Part shown: positions 56,206 to 64,000 of the stretch, piece after piece
Layout: each line of letters begins with the position of its first letter
How positions within the stretch are numbered: position 1 is the first letter of the stretch
From: Kitagawia praeruptora
Taxonomy: Eukaryota > Streptophyta > Magnoliopsida > Apiales > Apiaceae
Length of the DNA: 64,000 nt
NCBI GenBank assembly: GCA_037693485.1
Contig: CM075345.1
Span: 89,486,001 to 89,550,000, forward strand
Reading direction: 5' to 3'
Position numbers and translations under genes: made by a program
Notes under the pieces: model-generated
The model's database searches: none
The model's input: the letters and a program-made list of their open reading frames with translations, nothing else
What the model was told of the DNA's origin: nothing

Positions 56206-58336
56206 ACCAGCACTTCTTCAATAAACTCCCTTGGCCATGCCTACTATGAGCTCGAGGGTGGAGATGATAACGAAGCCAACTCCGATGATTCTGACTATGA
56301 GGAAGCTTCTTCTGATGACAGCGGCCTCGATGAAGTGACCAGGGTCGTCAACTTTGAAGACTATGGCTTTGTACTTGAGGCCTCGCCTCAACCTTACATA
56401 CCAACCCCTCAACCTGAACTAGAGGGAGTAATATATGTTGGGGGACCTCGCCCTGAGGACATTGAAGAGGGCTCGAAAGTGAAGCCAGGTCAACCTCACA
56501 TCCTAGGATTTAGAGATTTATCCACATCTCTTGATACTGAATCCTTGAAAAAGGTAGTCGATACATACAGACCGGAGGGAAAGATTATTCTACCAAAGGC
56601 TTCGATGTGATGCTATTGCTTTAACTATATAGAAAATGGAGGAAGAGTGCCTCGAATGGTGTTGTCGTCTGCGATGATGAAAATCGGCGTCTCTTCGCCT
56701 CTTCATCCCTTTATCAGAGACGTATGTGAGACCTACCACCTTGCTCCCATCCAGATTAATCCCAATGGTTACAGGGCAATGATTTCCCTTTACATTCTCT
56801 ATCACAAACTGGGATATCCAAAACTCGATGCAAGGACCATGGGCTATTTTCCGCAGTTGAAAAGATGCGGGTCGTCCGACTTCGGTTATGTCTATTTCTC
56901 AGTGTGGCCCGAGTTCAACAAGAAAGAACTCTACCATGGCGGTCCGAGCAATGCGGGCTCATGAAAAGGACCTTATTTATATGTTCACGAGGTGCCCAGA
57001 GTAAAAACTTCCTTTAACTATCTCCCAGGTATGAAGTTATCCTTTAGATTCTATTTTCCTCCCTTTACTCCATCCATCTCCTAACTTATTCCCATATGGG
57101 ATCGCAGTTGGCCAAGTGCGAACTGTCCTGAAGGGCGAGGAGAATAAACGAGCCGATGACGTATTGAAGACTCCTCGCGAGGATAGGAACGTCAAAACCC
57201 TCCTCACCTTAGAAAATTTAATTGAATGCGGGTTCTTGAAAGAAGGAATTAAGCTTCCCTCTGAGGTGGGGCCTTCAAGCGCGAAGAAGGCTTCGTGAAA
57301 GAGAAAAATGCGAGAGGAAGCCTCGTCCTCTAGAGTAGTGATCGCAGAAAGTGAGAGTACTTTTACTGTCGTAGTCCAATAACTTCTTTATATTAACTGT
57401 CTTTATTGTCTTCGCGTTTTCATCTTCAATAATTATAATCTCTAACTGCTTTTTTACTCCCATTTTACAGGCATGTCGAGCAAAGGTCGCAGACCTCCTC
57501 CTCCAGCCGCGAATCCAGCTGCCACTCCTCCTCCAAAGAAAAATAATGAACTTCTGCCTCCTCCACCACCATCAACTAATACTAAGATCCCTCATCAGCC
57601 ATCCCAGGGCAATCCTGAGCAGCATGCCTCGAAAAAACACAAGAAGGACGGACCCTTGCCTCAGGTAACTAAACCTGCAGTAACAACACCTGTTCATCAC
57701 CTTTATGCGAAGCATGGGTACACTCATGCCACTGAAGAAGAATGCACTAAGTGGGTGGGTGCAGAGCTGATAGAAAACTCTGAGTCAGTCTCTAAATGCC
57801 TGGCCGAAGCGTTTATCCGCCAAGCCTCGCATCTAAGAGAGATGAAATGTGTCGTCTCTGCTAATGACAAGCTGGAAAAGGAGGTGAAGTCCCTTAAGCT
57901 CAAAGCTGAAGAAGAAAGGAGGTCGTTGATGGACACTCACAAGGGAGTCCTGGAAACTGAGACAGCCAGCCTTCGCTCAGAGCTGAAAAAGGTTAATAAT
58001 GAAAAGACAGCGGTCGACAAATCCTTGAAGGAGGCAGAGCAGCATGAGGAGGAGCTGAAGAAGAAGCACGAGGAGGAGATGGATAAGCTGAAAGTGGAGC
58101 TCGTTATTGCTAAGTCTGATCGCGAGGCTGTGGAGGAGGCCGCGCAGACTGAATTCATGGAGGGATTCATAAAGAAGATTCCAGACTTTGACTGGTCAAG
58201 GCTCGGGCCTGGTAATGCTGAATTTGCCGCCGATCTTCGCAAGGAGATTGAGGAGGAGGAGGCTGCCAGGCTCGCAAGCGAGGCTAGCAAAGCGAACGAT
58301 GCTAATCAAGACAAACCCAATGAGACTGCTACATGA

Positions 58337-59111
58337 TCTTTTTATTCTGATAGTTTGAACTGGGGATGCGGACACCCCTTGAATATCTCGCAATATGTAA
58401 TATTCTTTTGATAACTGTTGTGATAACTCTGTGAAGTATGTTGGGCTCGCAAGGCGACCCAATAGTTGTTAAACTCTGATAATGGTCATATCATTTTGAT
58501 AATTACTTGCCTTCGTTTCTTCATTCTCATACTTGCTTTAACTTCATTGAATTAATGCTTCCATTCTTTATGTATTTGAAATATTATCAAGTAGACTGAC
58601 CTCACAGATGCGAAGCTTCCCTTGTTGAATTTGTAGATTTTCCATTTCAATTTGCTTAACTTCAAGGTGTACCCCATCTTTTTGGAATCAAGACATGCGA
58701 TGCCTTTCTCGCGGGGTCACAGACACGATCCGGAGATGGAGGTCGCACCTTGACTTCTTTTACTTTAAACTTTTTGAACTTCTTTAAGGAGATATGCTTC
58801 TTTTTAACTAAACTTTGAAGACATTCCCTTAGGTCGCAGTAAGTGCACGCTCGCGACCTCATTGACCTGAGGGGTGTTCGGCCTCGCATATGCTGTGCCG
58901 GCCTAGTCTTGAAAATTTTAAAATACTGACAAAAGAATAAAATTGCACAACTTTTTGGAGAACAAACTTCATATATAAATACTAGGGACGAGGCCCAACT
59001 TTTCATTACATCATAAAGAGGAGGTGTCTATATGATCACTACCCCCCAGTACTTTGTATGAATTTAGTCATGCTAAGTAGTAATAGATAGAGGCTACCAG
59101 GGGCGAGGCCT
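58337..59111. other. Non-coding gap between convergent Tat ORFs
   Basis: Shared 3' region of the plus-strand antisense ORF and the minus-strand pol. Contains GCCTCGC/GCTCGC words (58445, 58881, 59103) but no domain-bearing frame. Confidence 0.5.
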
Positions 59112-60095
59112 CTACTGATAGTATTTCCTTAAGTGCTCTGCATTCCAAGCTCGTGGCATGACCTTATCATCCATATCAGTTAGATAATAGGTCCCTTCAT
59201 TGATGACACCATAGACTTTATAGGGCCCTTCCCAATTGGCTCCAAAGACCCCATGAGATGAGACCTTAGTGTTAGGCATCACTCTCCTAAGCACCAAGTC
59301 CCCCACGCGAAGATGTGGCACACGAACCTTTCAATTATAGTACCTCGCAGCTCGTCTTTGATAAGCTGCGAGCCTTAACTGAGCCTCTTCCCTTGACTCT
59401 TGTATCATGTCCAAGTATAGCCTGTGATTGACCTCGTTTGCCTCGGGGTCGTAATGCTCTCTTCTGAACGAGCCCGAGCCTACCTCAACGGGTACCATGG
59501 CCTCGCACCCATAGGTCAAAGAAAATGGAGTCTCTCCTGTAGTGGACCTTGGGGTCGTGTTGTATGACCACAAGACCTTTGAAAATTCCTCGGGCCAACT
59601 ACCCTTGCTCTCCTCCAATTTAGCTTTTAGGGTATGCTTGATTATCTTGTTGATGGCCTCGGTTTGTCCATTTGTCTAAGGGTGGCTTACAGCAGAGAAA
59701 CTTTTCTTAATTCCCAAATTTTCACAGAATTCTTTCATCTCTTTGCTATCGAATTGATTCCCATTATCTGAAATTAGCTGATAATGGATCCCATAGCGAC
59801 ACATAATTGCCCTGTACACGAAGTCCTTTAATTTTTTGGCCGTGATGGTAGCAAGGGGCTCGGCCTCGGCCCACTTAGTAAAATAGTCCACGGCCACGAT
59901 TGCATACTTTACTCCTCCCTTAGCTTTGGGGAGTTCACCAATAAGATTTTTTCCCCACATGGCAAAGGGCCAAGGTCTCATCAGCGAGGTGAGATAGGCA
60001 ACCGGAGCATTACTGAAATTTGCATTTCAGTGACATTTGTCACATCGCCTAGCAAACTCAAAGGCATCTCTTTTTAATGTGGGTTAGAAATACCC
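59112..60095 (-). pseudogene. Tat integrase
   Basis: Inserts element cDNA. Zinc-binding CDKC region near 60035, then the catalytic core: VDYFTKWAEAEP (first Asp, about 59900), ISDNGNQF (second Asp, about 59765) and NGQTEAINK (Glu, about 59670). A GPY/F-like C-terminal motif WEGPYKV lies near 59240 and the frame ends YYQ at 59112. In-frame stops near 60095, 60086, 60032, 59676 and 59328 all look like C-to-T or G-to-A changes (Gln or Trp codons). Confidence 0.88.
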
Positions 60096-61039
60096 TTATC
60101 GCAGAATTTTTTGAGCTAGGGAACTACCTCCCGAGTGATTGCCACATATTCCTTCGTGGACCTCCCTTAAAATGTAATTACACTCTTCGCCATCTACACA
60201 CCTCAAAAGCGGGGTATTAAATCCTCTTCGATATAGCACCTCGTCATAAATTACATAACCAGCTGCCTGATATTTGATCTTCCTTGCTTCTTTCTTCTCT
60301 TGAGGCAGAACCCCATTCTTGACATACTCCCATATGGGGGTCATCCATGTCGACCCTTGGCTCACTATTTCCATAACAATTTCCTCTGGAACACTGGGCT
60401 TACTTTGAATTTCCAAGGGAATTATCCCAAGTAGAGTGGCCTCGCGACGCGAGCCCATTTTTGCGAGGGCATCCACTCCTTGATTTTTTGCCCTCCTGAT
60501 AAACTCTACCTTCACTTGCTTGAATGACTTCATAAGCCTTTGAACACATTTTAAATACAGCTCGATCTGAGCTCCCCTGGCTTGCCATCCACATCCGACA
60601 TGACCTGTAACTAACATAGAATCGCAGTATGCATTGAGATTCTCCACCTTCATTTCTATTGCGAGCTTGAGGCCGATGATGAGAGCCTCGTACTCAGCTG
60701 CATTATTAGAGGCCTCGAAAGCGAAGTGCACGGCACTGCTCAACTTGCGACCCTCAGGTGTAACGAGCTCGATCCCAGCTCCGGCTCCTTCCTTGTTAGA
60801 TGCCCCGTCAACATATAATTCCCACCACGAGGCTGAATTTTCATTTTTGATTTTGGGGGCAACAACTTCTGGGATCGCTACGAGAGCCCAGGCATCTTCC
60901 TCAGATGGGAAAAGAAATTCCAATATGAAATCCGCTAAAGCTTGCCCTTTTATTGCACCTCGAGGCTTGTACTCGATATCGAACTGGCCCAACTCTATGG
61001 TCCACTTTAAAAGTCTGCCCAAGGCCTCATGTTTGTGCA
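60096..61039 (-). pseudogene. Tat RNase H end and second, archaeal-type RNase H
   Basis: First residues finish the RT-linked RNase H/connection (WTIELGQFDIEYKPRG, ALADFI). Then a second RNase H of the archaeal/plant type: YVDGASNKEG (Asp), NNAAEYEALIIGL (Glu), AYCDSML (Asp) and GVDALAKMGS. Then the integrase N-terminal connection (YRRGFNTPLLRCV, HEGICGNHSG). Dual RNase H is a known Tat feature. The frame continues from 62139 across the solo LTR. Confidence 0.88.
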
Positions 61040-62133
61040 TGTAATAGCCCGACTTTTCGGACTATTACTTCTAAATTGAAAACTAAAACAAATTACCATT
61101 TATTAAACCAAAAGTCTATTACAAAGGTACTTATTACAAAAGCACAGCTAAGAATGACAATCTAAAAGCTAATCTACTCCGAACCTAAGCTCTTCGAACT
61201 CCAATGCTATCCACTCGATCTTACACTGAACCTGAAAATTGTAAGTAATGAGCTAAACAGCCCAACAAATAACCAATCGATCCAACTAGTAAGACCAAGT
61301 AACACATATAATACAAGATAGTATAATATTCAATACGATATAATAACGATATACGAAACAATCACTTATGATGCACTTATTCTTATTCTATCACAATTCT
61401 ATAGCACATAACAACAATAACTTGAAATCCATAATTCATACCACGACCACTACAACCCGGTGATAACGGTCCTAAATTTTCAGAAAACTGCCACTACAAC
61501 CCGGTGACTCGGTCCTTATTCTTATTTTCGCAAACCATGGCATAAATCAGAATTCCAAAATTATCGTATAGACACCACACAGATACACAAATACATGTAA
61601 CTTCAAATATAATCACTTATCCCAAATTTTGATAACAAATACGTACACATAACACATAATTTTGAAAACACTAGAAAGAACGATCAGAAACTTACCTATA
61701 AACGGGAAAACAAGAATCCAAAACATGTAACCACTCCTGATCAGATCTGTATTTTGACTTTTTTACCCTCTAAACGATGTTTTCTTGAAAAACTCAAAGA
61801 ACGAAAGTTGTAGAGCACAAAAATATCTTTCCGAAAAGTCCAGAATCAACAAATTCTGACTTACGATGAAATTTCTACGAATTTTACAAGACTGCTGAAT
61901 TATGTGTGAAAAAGACCTACGAATTTTGTTATAAAAGATGAGGAAGAAGAATATGATGTATTTATAACGTTACAAAACCCTATGTCCAAACCTACAAGTT
62001 ATCTGTATTCAAATCCGATCCATATTTTAAGCCCATTATTCTAATCCAATTTTAATCCTATTTATAATCTAATTTTAATCCCTTTTTCAATATTGTTCTA
62101 TTATTATTATTCTAGAAATTACGGGATATTACA
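61040..62133 (-). mobile_element. Solo LTR of a chromovirus-type gypsy element
   Basis: 1,094 bp, TGTAATA...TATTACA ends, perfect TSD GTGCA (61035-61039, 62134-62138). On the minus strand it starts TGTAATATCCCGTAATTTC, a common chromovirus LTR start, with a TATA box TATAAATAC near 61955-61965. No internal coding region, so most likely left by LTR-LTR recombination. The Tat RNase H frame is continuous around it. Confidence 0.85.
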
Positions 62134-62138
62134 GTGCA

Positions 62139-63793
62139 TTACTTGCCTCAGAGGATACGCAGTGCGAACCTGAATGCTATGAGCTTGAAAGTAAGGCCTC
62201 AGTTTTCGCGAAGCCAAGACTAATGCGTAGGCTAGCTTCTCCATGTTGGTGTAGCGAGTCTCAGCATCTAGCAACCTCTTACTGACATAATAAACGAGGA
62301 ATTGAACCTTTTCCTCCTCGCGAATGAGGACAACACTGATGGCATATTCTGAAACTTCCAGGTAAACAATAAGAATTTCTCTTTCCTTAGGCTTAGAGAG
62401 TAGTGGGGGCGAGCCCAGATGCTCCTTTACTCTTTGAAAAGCCTCCTCGCACTCAGGGGTCCATTTAAAATTTTTGCCCACCTTCTTGATCGCTTTAAAG
62501 AACTCATGACACTTGTCTGATGACTTGGAAACAAACCGATTAAGTGTTGCGATCCTTCCGGTTAGACTTTGTACTTCCTTGACACTTCTAGGTGACCTCA
62601 TCTCCATCAAAGCTTTTATCTTGGCTGGATTAGCCTCAATCCCTCTGTGGTTAACAATGAACCCCAAGAATTTCCCAGACTCGACCCCAAAAACACACTT
62701 CTGGGGGTTGAGCTTCATTCTGTACTTCCTCAGTATATTAAACATTTCTGCGAGGTGGGCTACATAATCCCCAGCTTCCTTAGACTTTAAAAAGCATGTC
62801 ATCCACATAGACTTCCATTGTTTTTCCAATCTGCTTCTCAAACATCATATTTACGAGCCTCTGATAAGTGGCACCTGCATTGAGGAGGCCAAAGGGCATC
62901 CCAATATAGCAGTAGAGACCTCTGTTTGTGATAAACGAAGTATGCTCCTGATCGGGGCCATACATAGGTATCTGATTGTACCCAGAATAGGCATCCATGA
63001 AACTTAGGAGTGCATGGCCCGCAGTTGCATCTACCAACTGATCAATCCTCGGAAGCGGGAAACTATCCTTTGGGCAATGCTTGTTAAGATCAGTAAAATC
63101 CACACATGTCCTCCACTTGCCATTTGGTTTCTTCACTACGACAGGATTAGCGAGCCAATCAGGGTAGAATGATTCCCTGACGAGCCCGACCTCGAGCAAC
63201 CTATCCACCTCCTCCATGAGGGCCTCAGCTCGCTCTCCACTTATAGGCCTCCTTTTTTGTCTCACTCCTTTTTTACTAGGATCGAGATTAAGTCTGTGAC
63301 ACATCACATTAGGATCAATCCCAATCATGTCTTCGTGAGACCATGCAAATACATCCAAATTAGCTTTAAGAAACTCCACGAGCCTCACCCTAAGATCAGG
63401 GCTCAGCTGCGACCTGACCTTCAACACCTTAGTTGGATCCTTAGCATCAACAAGAACGGAGATCGTATCTTATGCGACTCCAGCCCACTCCACATGCTCA
63501 GGAATACGAGGATCTAGATCAATTTCAACATCACGAGCCCTACTGGACTCTGCTTCATCCTGCCTCGTGACTCCTGCTACAGAGGTCGGGGTCGCTCCAA
63601 CATGGCCATACTCAGTCACGACTACTATATCTCGCGTGACTCCATTAGGCAAATCTACCAATGTTGATGTCTCCTTGCGAACCCATTTCCCCTTACGGGC
63701 TCGCACAACTGCCTGTTCTGGGCTCTCCTCATCATCACTAGCCTCCTCGACAATTCCATATTGTAGAACCAACACGGGCTGCGAGGCCTCCAT
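62139..63793 (-). pseudogene. Tat pol: linker, reverse transcriptase, RNase H start
   Basis: 63793-63470: acidic linker before RT (protease itself lies beyond the CACTA), ending at a stop near 63470. RT 63427-62780: VKKPNGKWRTCVDFTDLNK, DSFPLPRIDQLVD, LLSFMDAYSGYNQI, GMPFGLLNAGATYQ and YVDDML. A one-base insertion near 62783 shifts the frame to 62841-62139, which carries LNPQKCVFGVESGKFLGF, the RT thumb and the RNase H (EYAISVVLIREEEK, YTNMEKLAYALVLA). The words strongly match the Tat lineage. Damage is light: one stop and one shift in this half. Confidence 0.9.
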
Positions 63794-63794
63794 C

Positions 63795-64000
63795 CACTAC
63801 ACCATAGATTGGCTATTGCAACGCGCACCGAAAAAATTGCTTAAAAATCGTTGCTATTTAGTGACAAGTTTTGAAAAATTGAATGATATTGCAATGTTTT
63901 TTAAAATCGTTACAATTGGATTTAATTTATGCAAAATTTGAATCATATTGCAACGAATATAGATAAACGTTGCCATTACTTCAAAATTTTGTAGGAAGTT
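63795..64000 (+). mobile_element. CACTA (En/Spm) transposon terminus
   Basis: Starts CACTACACCATAGATTGG and continues with subterminal repeats TTGCAACG and CGTTGC in both orientations (63818, 63859, 63886, 63909, 63950, 63969). It interrupts the Tat polyprotein and runs off the window, so its type and size are unknown. Confidence 0.75.

Larger units (their letters stand above)
48080..58336 (+). pseudogene. Spliced antisense ORF of Tat element (PF04195-like)
   Basis: Encodes the putative gypsy-type transposon protein found in Tat elements; function unknown. Exons: 48080-48464 joined to 56206-57028 (copia C inserted between), 57108-57350 and 57471-58336. Introns 57029-57107 (GTATGA...CGCAG) and 57351-57470 (GTGAGA...TACAG) keep the frame. 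Damage: one-base shift near 48350 and TGA stops at 56606, 56962 and 57296. Domains: acidic Asp/Ser segment (56250-56330), PF04195-like region (SPLHPFIRDVCETYHLAPIQ, about 56690-56940), Pro-rich stretch after 57473, long coiled coil (about 57850-58140). The frame reads through the copia insertion point once the insert and one ACCAG are ignored. Confidence 0.75.
46976..63794 (-). mobile_element. Tat-lineage Ty3/gypsy element, 5' end cut by CACTA
   Basis: Minus-strand order: protease-side linker, RT, RNase H, archaeal-type RNase H, integrase (63793-59112), spacer, then an ORF on the opposite strand (58336 back to 48080), polypurine tract (47369-47380) and part of the 3' LTR (to 46976). The dual RNase H and antisense ORF are Tat hallmarks. 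Interrupted by copia C (48465-56205), a solo LTR (61040-62133) and, at 63795, a CACTA terminus beyond which gag should lie. Confidence 0.85.

Noticed and set aside
58080..58290. Minus-strand Ser-rich ORFs opposite the Tat antisense ORF coiled coil
   Set aside because: Shadow frames of a Glu/Lys-rich coiled coil; composition explains them.

Overview
The window is nuclear DNA of a plant, most likely a eudicot with a large repeat-rich genome. Evidence: nested Ty1/copia, Ty3/gypsy, LINE, Helitron, CACTA, MULE, Tourist and Stowaway elements, canonical GT-AG introns, AT-rich spacers and one plant-type ZIP metal transporter gene. The species cannot be fixed from the sequence; an asterid such as an Apiaceae member is a guess. 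No rRNA, tRNA or CRISPR locus was seen.

Layout. 1-5927: 3' end of a SIRE-type copia element (family A): an extra ORF with its own promoter, a polypurine tract and the 3' LTR. 5928-8770: AT-rich spacer with two Tourist-like MITEs, a short Helitron and GCAAC-rich repeats. 9225-11641 (minus): the only evident host gene, a three-exon ZIP (Zn/Fe) transporter predicted at 344 aa, with a Stowaway MITE about 350 bp upstream. 13025-25122: a LINE (plant L1) with 15-bp target-site duplications, broken by a nested SIRE-type copia element (family B copy 1, 14429-21003) that itself holds a CACTA remnant. 25215-26130: degraded chromovirus pol. 26655-32340: a Helitron nest with a tandemly triplicated 600-bp unit and two fold-back MITEs. 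32562-43553 (minus): family B copy 2, truncated at its 3' end. 43554-46975: LTR-like DNA. 46976-63794 (minus): a Tat-lineage gypsy element, interrupted by a complete-bordered SIRE-type element (family C, 48465-56205, TSD ACCAG), by a solo LTR (61040-62133, TSD GTGCA) and by a CACTA terminus at 63795.

How it works together. Apart from the ZIP gene everything is selfish DNA, and nearly every ORF carries stops or frameshifts, so these copies look non-autonomous. Nesting order can be read from TSDs and from reading frames that become continuous when the insert is ignored: LINE, then copia B1 in it; Tat, then copia C in it, then a MULE MITE in C.

The most unusual signal is that each LTR-element family carries its own short DNA word repeated in LTRs, internal non-coding spacers and low-complexity coding linkers: TCAACGGAT in A, TCCTGAT in B, GCTTGCTG in C, GCCTCGC in the Tat element. 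Families A and B also share a diverged extra ORF behind a promoter-like spacer, and the Tat element has a spliced ORF running opposite to pol. I suggest, as inference only, a family-specific DNA-recognition system of the element-encoded anti-silencing or transcription type.
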